From Palsa-295 sp963814855 (GTDB lineage Bacteria > Acidobacteriota > Terriglobia > Acidiferrales > UBA7541), in NCBI GenBank assembly GCA_963814855.1, contig CAWFEL010000007.1, positions 1 through 64,000 on the forward strand: 64,000 nucleotides of DNA, read 5' to 3'. Shown here in pieces: positions 8,156 through 15,026 of the stretch. Each line of letters begins with the position of its first letter. Within the stretch, counting starts at the first letter, position 1. A model generated the notes under the pieces. That model made no database searches. It was not told where the DNA came from and saw nothing but the letters and a program-made list of their open reading frames with translations. The translations under genes were made by a program, and so were the position numbers.

Positions 8156-9174
8156 GTTTCGGCGAGATTGCTAACCTTTACTCTGATCAGGAACTTATAA
8201 TCCAGCCTGATTACCAAAGGCTCTTTCGATGGACCTTAGAACAAAGATCCCGGATGATAGAGTCCATCTTACTCGAACTTCCGATACCGCAAATATTCGT
8301 CATTGAAAACGAGAACGGCGTAATTGAACTCATTGACGGGCTGCAACGCGTCAGTTCGGCAATCCAATTCATCGATTCCAATATCCTGCACCTCGAACCC
8401 CTTGTGCTTCAAGGCTGCGACATTGTTCCCGATCTGAACGGTAAATCATTTGCTGACCTGCCCCTGACTTTAAAACTTCGCCTCAAACGATCTTCCGTTC
8501 GGACGATCGTTATAAAACGACAAAGTTCGTCGATGCTGCGATACGAGATGTTTAAACGTCTTAATACTGGCGGTTCGATCTTGGCTCCTCAGGAAATCCG
8601 CAATTGCACAGCGCGCATGCTAGGTGAGTCGGGAGTGACATTCTACGAATTCCTGCAAACCTGCGCGGCACTTGAGTCTTTTAAGATCTGTACCGAGCCT
8701 CTTTCCCAATCAGATCGGGAAGAGAGGGGCGATGAGGAGCTCGTACTTAGATTTTTCGCTGTTAAGAATGCGCAGGAGATGTTCCGGGGAAGCGTGCGCG
8801 ATTGGTTGGATGATTATATGGAGGCGGTGCTTCTGCGAAAAACGCTATTCGACTATGACGCGGAAGCGGACGCATTCGCGACAACCTTCAATTTCTTGGG
8901 AGAAAAGATGGGCGCCGGGGCCTTCGTTCGATACAGGCGCAACGCCCCAATTGGGGCCGTCGCTCCAGCTTACTTCGAAGCCGTTACGATGGGTACCTTG
9001 CGAGCAATGCCTTATATCGCTGCTGTCACCCCTGTGAATTTCGAGGGCGCGATCAGAGACACAGTGCAAGGAGAAACGTTTCGTTCGTACACTGGACCCG
9101 GAGCAAACTCCCAAGGAAAGTTGGAGTCAAGAATAGCGACGGTGCAAGCAGCTCTGATTGCGTTGACCCAATGA
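8089..9174 (+). CDS. DUF262 domain protein (GmrSD/ParB-like)
   Basis: A 361-residue protein with the DUF262 N-terminal domain: IIQPDYQRLFRW near residue 35, SRMIESILLELPIPQIFV, and the diagnostic ELIDGLQRVSS (DGQQR-type motif). DUF262 is found in GmrSD modification-dependent nucleases and other defence proteins and is related to ParB/Srx folds that bind or hydrolyse nucleotides. No C-terminal DUF1524 HNH nuclease is visible, so this is a stand-alone DUF262 protein. The stop overlaps the ATG of the HEPN gene (ATGA). The start is set at GTG 8089 because domain-like sequence begins VADLKDAIDQ; a TTG at 7936 with GGAGAG upstream would add 51 unconvincing residues. Confidence 0.8.
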   Translation: MADLKDAIDQKIGEVRTETLDLSFGEIANLYSDQELIIQPDYQRLFRWTLEQRSRMIESILLELPIPQIFVIENENGVIELIDGLQRVSSAIQFIDSNILHLEPLVLQGCDIVPDLNGKSFADLPLTLKLRLKRSSVRTIVIKRQSSSMLRYEMFKRLNTGGSILAPQEIRNCTARMLGESGVTFYEFLQTCAALESFKICTEPLSQSDREERGDEELVLRFFAVKNAQEMFRGSVRDWLDDYMEAVLLRKTLFDYDAEADAFATTFNFLGEKMGAGAFVRYRRNAPIGAVAPAYFEAVTMGTLRAMPYIAAVTPVNFEGAIRDTVQGETFRSYTGPGANSQGKLESRIATVQAALIALTQ

Positions 9175-9800
9175 GCGATTGGGGAAAAGTTCTAGAGGAT
9201 GAACTCAATTGGCGCGAAGCTGAACTGGCTTCGCTAAAGCTTCTTGTAAACGATTCCGAGCCTGGAAGCGTTAGGCACTCCGCTCTACTGCGCGCCCTTT
9301 GGACGATGCTGTACGCCCACTACGAGGGTTTCTGCAAGTTTGCCTGGGATTTTTACTTGCAGAATCTGGAAGCGCTCGCCATTAATAGGGATGCTTGTTG
9401 CTCCCCAATAGCTCGGTTCTCGTTATCAAAGCGGTTTCGTGAACTCAGGGGCGACACAAGCAATAATTCACTGTGGTCGATTTTCACGAATGATTTTAGC
9501 GCATGGATGAAGCAGCAGCTCACATTTGAGCTGCATCTCGAAACGAAATTCAACCTTTGGCCTGATTTAGTAAAGCAGAATTCGTCAGAAATAGACCTGC
9601 CTCACGAGATGGTTGAGCAAAACGAACTCAAGCTCAAGACCCTGGTCGCTAGGCGAAATGAAATCGCTCATGGCAAGAAGTTGATCATTTCAAATCTTGC
9701 TGAGTATCAGCTCTATGAAAACGCAGCCGTTTTAGTAATGCATGAGCTTGCGGTGGCCGTCCTCGATGGCCTCGAGAAGAAAACTTACCTCAGAGTCTAG
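9171..9800 (+). CDS. HEPN domain protein (MAE_28990-like), putative RNase
   Basis: A 209-residue helical protein. The first half has the HEPN pattern RALWTMLYAHYEGFCKFAW; the second half has ARRNEIAHGKK, which supplies the Rx4H motif (R-N-E-I-A-H) used by HEPN ribonucleases. This matches what I know of the MAE_28990/MAE_18760-like HEPN group found beside DUF262 proteins in conflict systems. It is translationally coupled to the DUF262 gene by ATGA. The likely role is RNA cleavage on infection or stress, restrained or triggered by the DUF262 partner; this is inference from family and context. Confidence 0.8.
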   Translation: MSDWGKVLEDELNWREAELASLKLLVNDSEPGSVRHSALLRALWTMLYAHYEGFCKFAWDFYLQNLEALAINRDACCSPIARFSLSKRFRELRGDTSNNSLWSIFTNDFSAWMKQQLTFELHLETKFNLWPDLVKQNSSEIDLPHEMVEQNELKLKTLVARRNEIAHGKKLIISNLAEYQLYENAAVLVMHELAVAVLDGLEKKTYLRV

Positions 9801-9920
9801 CGCCCGCAGGCGGCCCGAGGGTGGTTCAAACTTTAGCGTTTGATTTTCCGCGTGCGCCTTTCTTTGCAGAGCAGAGGGTGGAAGGTTTTTCCCCGGACCC
9901 TCACTCCTCGCCTCTCTCCA

Positions 9921-10015
9921 AAAAGTCCACAGGCGCACATCCACAATCTCGCTTGACACCCTGCTAGCTTCCAGTCAGGGCCAGCGCCAGCTCTCGCGGC
10001 CCCAAGGGAGCTACG
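9921..10015. repeat. 95-bp direct repeat, copy 1
   Basis: Begins AAAAGTCCACAGGCGCACAT and ends GGGAGCTACG. It matches 10711-10805 at about 87 of 95 positions in the same orientation. This copy overlaps the last codon and stop of the carbonic anhydrase gene and is not followed by an ATG, whereas copy 2 supplies the ribosome-binding site of the next gene. Confidence 0.85.
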
Positions 10016-10571
10016 CAGCACGAATCGGTGCTGCCGGCACCACCACCTCAACAAGTCCGGTCGCCACGTCGTACACGAGGCCTGATAGTAGCCAGGCGCC
10101 CGGCAATGCGGGAATCGCCCGGAGCGCAGCCACGTCAACAGCGACCGCCGCCCGAGGATCGCTGACCGCTTTTGTCTTCAGATCGCTTTCCTGTATTTGA
10201 AAATAGTGCGCCAGCTTGCCGGTGTCGCCGGCCAGGCGAGTCATGCCGCAATCGGTGTGCTGAAGCACGACGAGGTGAAACTCCCCGCCGCCTCCAGCAA
10301 CCTCTCCGGCAAGCTCACCAATTCGCGCGAGCAGACCCAGCTGCTCCAACAATCCCGGGGTGATTCGTCCGCCGATATTGCGCAGCACGACGGCCTCGCC
10401 CGGTTTAATTCCAAGCACATGAGCCGGATCCACCCGCATGTCGGCGCAACCGATGATGACCGCTTTCACATTGGGCAATGACCGCGGAAGCGAAGGCATA
10501 AGTGTGCCCGCGGCAGACTGCTGAGCGGCAAATTCCTTGTTGCGTTGTAACATTCGATCGAGATTGTTCAT
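10011..10571 (-). CDS. Beta-carbonic anhydrase family protein
   Basis: A 186-residue cytoplasmic protein with the beta-class zinc ligands and catalytic dyad: C42-A-D44-M-R46 and H105-T-D-C108. GEAVVLRNIGGRITP matches the conserved nucleotide-like loop. Beta-carbonic anhydrases interconvert CO2 and bicarbonate. The C-terminus (GLVYDVATGLVEVV) also fits the family. Start at MNNLDRM because AAGGAGA lies 7 nt upstream. A perfect 21-nt palindrome lies about 54 nt upstream of the start. The gene is bracketed by two copies of a 95-bp direct repeat. Confidence 0.85.
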   Translation of the reverse strand: MNNLDRMLQRNKEFAAQQSAAGTLMPSLPRSLPNVKAVIIGCADMRVDPAHVLGIKPGEAVVLRNIGGRITPGLLEQLGLLARIGELAGEVAGGGGEFHLVVLQHTDCGMTRLAGDTGKLAHYFQIQESDLKTKAVSDPRAAVAVDVAALRAIPALPGAWLLSGLVYDVATGLVEVVVPAAPIRAA

Positions 10572-10624
10572 GCTGATTCTCCTTGAGATTTGACCTAACA
10601 ACAGAATTGTAAAGCACGGCAGGT

Positions 10625-10645
10625 CTCGATAGAAATTCTATCGAG
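10625..10645. promoter_or_regulatory. Palindromic operator-like site upstream of the carbonic anhydrase gene
   Basis: Two perfect 10-nt arms, CTCGATAGAA and TTCTATCGAG, around one central base. The AT-rich core with a T-N11-A layout resembles a LysR-type regulator box. It lies 54 nt before the carbonic anhydrase start on the minus strand and 66 nt before direct-repeat copy 2 on the plus strand. Confidence 0.5.
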
Positions 10646-10710
10646 GTAAAGTTAGTTCAAGTCCCGGTTGCTCGCATTACGGAACAAGTTCGGCCAGCAC
10701 CCCAGGTCCG

Positions 10711-10805
10711 AAAAGTCCACAGGCGCACATCCACCATCCCCCTTGACCTACTGCTAGCTTCCAATCAGGGCCAGCGCCAGCTCTCGCGGCCCCAAAGGAG
10801 CTACG
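10711..10805. repeat. 95-bp direct repeat, copy 2
   Basis: Second copy of the repeat at 9921-10015. Its end (AAAGGAGCTACG) is the ribosome-binding region of the gene at 10807, so this copy is the natural 5' region of that gene and copy 1 is probably the duplicated or orphaned one. Confidence 0.85.
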
Positions 10806-10806
10806 A

Positions 10807-11664
10807 ATGATGATAAGAGGCAGAGGACACCGGCCCTACAGGCCGCCGCAACTTCTCACCGGCCACATTGACGATTTTCCGCTCGTCCCGGAACCACACA
10901 TAGACATTGCCCCGCGTCCCATTCTCTCCCCGCCCGCTGCGTCGGCAGCCGAAAAGCCAGTCGCTGAAAGGCCGATGGCACCGGTCGCGCTTGCCGCGCA
11001 GCCTTCTGGCGAGCCCGAGGCCGCCGAGCCCGCTACGGCTCCGCCGACACCCAGCAACGAAGCAACAATTAATTGCCGCGAAGCGGCCAAGGAAATGGCA
11101 GCGATCTCACCAACCATCGCCAATGTGATGCTCCGCATCCTCGAAAGTGGGGAGCTTACTCCGGCCGCAGCCACGATCGAAGTCGCGGCCCGCAAACCGA
11201 ACTCAAGACTGCGAAAGAAATCGCATCCCAAAAAGAAGAACACTTCTCCGCCGCCCGAGCGCTTGTCTCGCCTCGAACTCCATCAGTCGCACTGCAACAT
11301 CTGTGGCTACGAGGAACAAGACGAAATAGACGAGGCTTTTGTCAGCTGGGAGAGCGTCAGTCAAATAGCCGAGGATTACGACGTAGATCGCCGCGCAATT
11401 TATCGCCACGCGCGCGCCACCGGCCTGTACGCGAAGCGCGATCGCAACATTCGATGCGCCCTCGGCCGGATCATTCAGAGAGCCGACAGCGTCCCCGCGA
11501 CCGCCGACTCCGTTGTCCGCGCCATCAAAATCCTCACCCACGTCAATGCGCATGGCGACTGGGTCCAGCCGCCCACCCACGTCATTTTCTCGTCCGCTAC
11601 GGCTCAGCCGGCGCCCAAAAGAAGTGACACACCATGCAAAGTAAAAAAGGAGCTAAAGCCTTGA
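10807..11664 (+). CDS. Acidobacterial zinc-finger/HTH protein, function unknown
   Basis: A 285-residue protein. Residues 1-80 are Pro/Ala-rich and low complexity; a basic KKSHPKKKN segment follows; then HQSHCNICGYEEQDEIDEAF (possible Cys/His zinc site) and a helix-turn-helix-like stretch, SVSQIAEDYDVDRRAIYRHA. The C-terminal part (RADSVPATADSVVRAI) recalls a protein type I associate with Acidobacteriota genomes, sometimes annotated as terminase-like. DNA binding is likely; target unknown. AAAGGAG sits 6 nt before the ATG, inside direct-repeat copy 2. Confidence 0.7.
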   Translation: MMIRGRGHRPYRPPQLLTGHIDDFPLVPEPHIDIAPRPILSPPAASAAEKPVAERPMAPVALAAQPSGEPEAAEPATAPPTPSNEATINCREAAKEMAAISPTIANVMLRILESGELTPAAATIEVAARKPNSRLRKKSHPKKKNTSPPPERLSRLELHQSHCNICGYEEQDEIDEAFVSWESVSQIAEDYDVDRRAIYRHARATGLYAKRDRNIRCALGRIIQRADSVPATADSVVRAIKILTHVNAHGDWVQPPTHVIFSSATAQPAPKRSDTPCKVKKELKP

Positions 11665-11727
11665 AAACAAACGACGGCGCACCCAAAGAAGTGTCACACA
11701 ATTCGCGCTATTGGGGATGCCTTGTGG

Positions 11728-11794
11728 GGCGGGGTTTAAACCCCGCCAACAGCGACGCGATTGCGTCGTCACCGGGGCTAGCTGACGGCCCCGG
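11728..11794. repeat. Cluster of three intergenic hairpins
   Basis: Three adjacent stem-loops: GGCGGGGTTTAAACCCCGCC (11728-11747, perfect), CGACGCGATTGCGTCG (about 11753-11768) and CCGGGGC...GCCCCGG (11772-11794). They lie between two convergent genes and may act as a bidirectional terminator; they resemble the GC-rich hairpin repeats elsewhere in the window. Confidence 0.55.
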
Positions 11795-11810
11795 GGCGAC
11801 TGGCGAGCGA

Positions 11811-12905
11811 TTAGTTCGGCTTTTGCTGCTTTGGTGCGGTTTTTGGCGCTTGATGTTGTTCCATCTGCTGCTGCTGAGTAGCGTGCTTTTGCTCGAGCTG
11901 TTCCGTCTGCTGCGCGTGCTGCGTTTCCATCTGCTGCTTTTGCGCGTCGTTGTAGTTCTTCTGCGTGGCTTGCAGGTGTTGCGCTTCCTGTTGCTGTTCG
12001 AGCCTCTGGTGGTCCTGCGTTTGCTTGGCGTCGAGCGCGGCCTGTTGCTGTTGATATTTCTTGTCTGTCGCGGCGTTGCCCGTGTTTGGCGGCGTGAACT
12101 TGTGCTCCTGCAATTCGCTGGCTTCCTTTGGCGGACTCGCTACATTGCCGCGCGCGGCACCGGCCGGAGGAGCCTTGTATTCACCGCCTGCCTCTTTGGA
12201 GGATATGACGCCAGTCTTGAAGTCAGCCGGTTTGGAAGTAGCAGCGATGGGTGGCTTCCCCATGTTGGCGGAGGCGCGCAGTTCGGGATTGCCGCGGGCC
12301 GCCTGAACGTGTTGCGTTTGCTCAGCTACCGGACCGACATGATTCTCGTGGGCGTAGGACTCTTGCTGCGGTGTGGGACGCGCCTCGACGCCGCCCGCGC
12401 CGCCGTTGTAGCTGACGTGGTTTTCGGAGACATGCACGACCGTGGTGTTATAGGTATTGTGAATGACGGCCGTGTCCACGTGATTCACATAGGTGTTGTA
12501 AGCGAAGTGACCACTTTCCCAGCGGCCGCCTTCATATCCAAGGCCGCCGTACCCATAGCCGTAATTGATGCCGCCGTAGTAGCCAACCTGCGGGCCCCAA
12601 TATCCTTCATTGAAAATGAACGCGTTGCCGCCCCAGCCCCAATAACCCGGAGTCCAGAGGAAGCCTACCTGGGGTGGCTGAACCCACGTGCCGGGCACCC
12701 AGAAATAACCACCGTCGTAAAAAGCCCAGTAGCCCGGCGTCCAGAGGTAACCGTCGGCGGGGCAGATCGGCTGCTCATAGACGGGAAGCGCGGGAGGTCC
12801 AAAGCCCACGGAAATGCCGATGCCGAATTGGGCGGGCGCACTGTGCGAAAAAGCAAGAAAGATAATCGAAAGCAGCAACAAGCGAATGGCGACCGCGGTG
12901 CGCAT
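11811..12905 (-). CDS. YXWGxW repeat-containing secreted protein
   Basis: A 364-residue exported protein. A signal peptide (MRTAVAIRLLLLSIIFLAF, cleavage near SAPAQ) is followed by repeats of the form GYLWTPGYWAF, GYFWVPGTW and GFLWTPGYWGWG, the YXWGxW pattern seen in envelope proteins. The C-terminal half is Gln/His/Lys-rich and coiled-coil-like (QQQMEQHQ). Function unknown; probably periplasmic or surface-exposed. Start chosen at plus 12905 with GGAGGAAA 6-7 nt upstream; the frame extends further upstream without a signal peptide. Confidence 0.8.
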   Translation of the reverse strand: MRTAVAIRLLLLSIIFLAFSHSAPAQFGIGISVGFGPPALPVYEQPICPADGYLWTPGYWAFYDGGYFWVPGTWVQPPQVGFLWTPGYWGWGGNAFIFNEGYWGPQVGYYGGINYGYGYGGLGYEGGRWESGHFAYNTYVNHVDTAVIHNTYNTTVVHVSENHVSYNGGAGGVEARPTPQQESYAHENHVGPVAEQTQHVQAARGNPELRASANMGKPPIAATSKPADFKTGVISSKEAGGEYKAPPAGAARGNVASPPKEASELQEHKFTPPNTGNAATDKKYQQQQAALDAKQTQDHQRLEQQQEAQHLQATQKNYNDAQKQQMETQHAQQTEQLEQKHATQQQQMEQHQAPKTAPKQQKPN

Positions 12906-13100
12906 TGTGATTTCCTCCGCCTGACGTATTTTTTTCGTGGCGACTATTGTGTGGAGACGACTTCCACCTGACTCACGATATGCTCGGATCAAGATTGAAT
13001 CTGTACAAAACAGCACAGTCGCAAAAAATGCGGCACGGGGGACGAAATTAGCGTGGCAGCGCCCCTACGGAAATTAGCCGGCGAGACGCCGGCGGTATCG

Positions 13101-13340
13101 TCAAGCCGCGTCTGGTGTCGCGCCGGCCGCATCGGTCTTCAAATTTGCGCGCGCTGGAAATTCTTTCAGGTCGAAGAGGACGAGCGAAACGGAAGTTCCG
13201 GAACCATCCAGCCGGACGCGCACCGACGGTCCTCCGCGGCTGAAACTGAATTCGGCAGATCCCACTTCGTCAAGCACTGTGCCATCGTGTCCTTCATACG
13301 GACCGCACATGATTCTTACGCGAGAGCCCTTTGCGATCAT
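13101..13340 (-). CDS. Small KOW-like domain protein
   Basis: A 79-residue product from ATG at plus 13340, preceded by GGAG about 10 nt away. MIAKGSRVRIMCGPYEGHDG resembles a KOW motif as in NusG and several ribosomal proteins; the rest is a short beta-rich tail (SVRVRLDGSGTSVSL). KOW modules bind RNA or protein. The frame extends upstream to 13559 but that part is low-quality and overlaps a palindromic repeat. Moderate confidence that the gene is real. Confidence 0.5.
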   Translation of the reverse strand: MIAKGSRVRIMCGPYEGHDGTVLDEVGSAEFSFSRGGPSVRVRLDGSGTSVSLVLFDLKEFPARANLKTDAAGATPDAA

Positions 13341-13548
13341 CGGACGTCTCCACTTTCCGCGCGAGGTTCGGCCAGATTTCGGACTCGGCAGACCTGGCGC
13401 TCCGGTCCGGAACATGGTGAAGCCCGCGCGAGCGAATTTCTGTTCCGTTTTGGACACTTCTGGCGGGAAACAGGAGGTAGGAAGCGGGGAGAGCAACAGG
13501 CAGAGACAGGCGAGACGGATGGGTTCGATCGCGCCAAGCACGGTCGCC

Positions 13549-13568
13549 GGGCACAGCATGCTGTGCCC
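13549..13568. repeat. Perfect 20-nt palindrome (REP-like)
   Basis: GGGCACAGCATGCTGTGCCC, followed by CTACGAAGACC. Palindromes of this GGGGCAC-GCATGC form flanked by GTAG/CTAC are dispersed in many GC-rich genomes. It lies between the KOW-like gene and DUF1501 gene and explains the open but non-coding frames here. Confidence 0.6.
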
Positions 13569-13625
13569 CTACGAAGACCAACACCGGCCGCAACGGCGGG
13601 CGGCACGAGTTACGAATCACGGACT

Positions 13626-14993
13626 TCAGCCCATGAAGCCGAGCGTGGGCGTCGTGAAGTTGGCGAGGTTGGGGAAGATGGAAGGCAAGTCGGAAGACTG
13701 CACGCCGAACCATGTGGCGAGTGTGGCGCCGTACTGGTCAACCGAGGTGGTGGGGATCCAGCGGCCGTTGTTGCCGGCGTCGTTGGGACCGCCGAGCGCG
13801 AGAGTGGGGAACTGGCCGAAGATGTCGCCGCCCTGCACCGCGCCGCCGACGATGAGCTGGTTGCTGCCCCAGGCGTGGTCGGTGCCGCCGTTGGAGCCGG
13901 GCTGAAACGTGCGGCTGAAATCGGAAAGCGTGAACGAAGTGACGTTCGGGCCGACGCCAAGCTCGACGGTGGAATTGTAGAACGCGGAAAGCGCCGGATC
14001 GAGTTGGCCGTACAGGCTGACTTGCGTATCGAGCTGATCGCTGTGCGTGTCGAATCCGCCGAGCGAACAGAAGAAAATCTGGCGCTGCAGTCCGAGCTGG
14101 GCGCGCGCTTGAATTATCTGCGCGACCTGCTTGAGCTGGCGGCCGAGGCCCGTCGTCGGGAATTGAGTTTGCAGCGCGGGCAAGCCGCCGAGCGCGGAGG
14201 CGAGCACGGCGCTCTGCGCGAGGGTTTGCGTCATCACGGCGCTGGCGTCCTGCACGAGCGAAAGCCCCGTATCAAACGTGAGCAGTTGCTGGAACGAAAG
14301 CAGGCGGGCATCCTGCGCCGCCGAGCCGTAGTAACCGTTCAGGCCCGGCGACGCGCCAGGGGACAAAGTGAAGGGAACTGTCTGGTCGCCGACGCACATG
14401 ATCGCGCCGCCGGCGACGGAAGTGATCGGCGGGTATTGCGCGCCGGCGTTGAGCGACTGAAGCTTGTCGGCGGTGCGGCCGCCCCACCCCGAGGGGCTGA
14501 AGCCGGCGAAGTTTGCGGTTTGCATCTGCGCCTGCTGGTCGGAGTGCGAGAAAAGATTTATGGGCAGCGTCGCGCCGCCCTGTTGATATTGCGCCTGCGT
14601 GGTCGGCTGCGCGAGCGTGCCGACGTTGGCGAGAACCGCGAGCTGGCCGCTGCCGAAAAGTCCCTGCAAGCCCGGGAGCTGCGGGTGCAGGCCATAGGGC
14701 ACGTTGCCTGTCTTTGCGACGATGGGCAGCAAAGTATTTTGCGGAAGCGCGAGATTCGCGCGAATGGTTGAGTAGTTCAGGTAGCCCGCGGGATCGTTGG
14801 GGATGATCATGTTGTTGCTGTCGTTGCCGCCGAAAAGAAAAATGCAGACGAGCGCGCGGTAGTCGGTGGCGGGCGCCGCGAAAGCTTGAATCATATTCAA
14901 GCGACCGAGCGCGGCCGTCATGCCGAAGGACGCGGCGGTGCAGCAACCGATCCTGACGAAGTCCCTGCGCGACACTCCCTTTTCACGACGCAT
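13626..14993 (-). CDS. DUF1501 domain protein, Tat-exported
   Basis: A 455-residue protein with a twin-arginine signal (SRRDFVRIGCCTAASFG) and a sulfatase/alkaline-phosphatase-like core: ALVCIFLFGGNDSNNMIIP near the N-terminus and GGTDHAWGSNQLIVGGAV near the C-terminus. DUF1501 genes are almost always next to DUF1800 genes in Acidobacteria, Planctomycetes and Bacteroidetes; the biochemical role is unknown. CAGGAG sits 7 nt before the ATG. It starts 33 nt after the DUF1800 stop and is surely in the same operon. Confidence 0.92.
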   Translation of the reverse strand: MRREKGVSRRDFVRIGCCTAASFGMTAALGRLNMIQAFAAPATDYRALVCIFLFGGNDSNNMIIPNDPAGYLNYSTIRANLALPQNTLLPIVAKTGNVPYGLHPQLPGLQGLFGSGQLAVLANVGTLAQPTTQAQYQQGGATLPINLFSHSDQQAQMQTANFAGFSPSGWGGRTADKLQSLNAGAQYPPITSVAGGAIMCVGDQTVPFTLSPGASPGLNGYYGSAAQDARLLSFQQLLTFDTGLSLVQDASAVMTQTLAQSAVLASALGGLPALQTQFPTTGLGRQLKQVAQIIQARAQLGLQRQIFFCSLGGFDTHSDQLDTQVSLYGQLDPALSAFYNSTVELGVGPNVTSFTLSDFSRTFQPGSNGGTDHAWGSNQLIVGGAVQGGDIFGQFPTLALGGPNDAGNNGRWIPTTSVDQYGATLATWFGVQSSDLPSIFPNLANFTTPTLGFMG

Positions 14994-15026
14994 GATCACA
15001 CTCCTGCGGCGAATGCCGCGCAAATT

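Noticed and set aside
10807..11664. Zinc-finger/HTH protein as evidence of a prophage terminase
   Set aside because: No portal, capsid or tail gene is nearby, and the protein type appears to be a chromosomal acidobacterial family.
11634..12971. A 445-codon open frame on the plus strand
   Set aside because: It lies opposite the YXWGxW-repeat gene, is Leu/Arg-rich as expected from an antisense reading, and lacks a ribosome-binding site. The minus-strand gene has a signal peptide, repeats and a good start.
12945..13000. Possible tRNA or riboswitch upstream of the YXWGxW gene
   Set aside because: No cloverleaf or known aptamer core could be drawn; only scattered short complementarity.
13053..14771. 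A 572-codon open frame on the plus strand
   Set aside because: Antisense to the KOW-like and DUF1501 genes; Arg/Glu/Ala-rich with no domain. The minus-strand DUF1501 motifs are clear.
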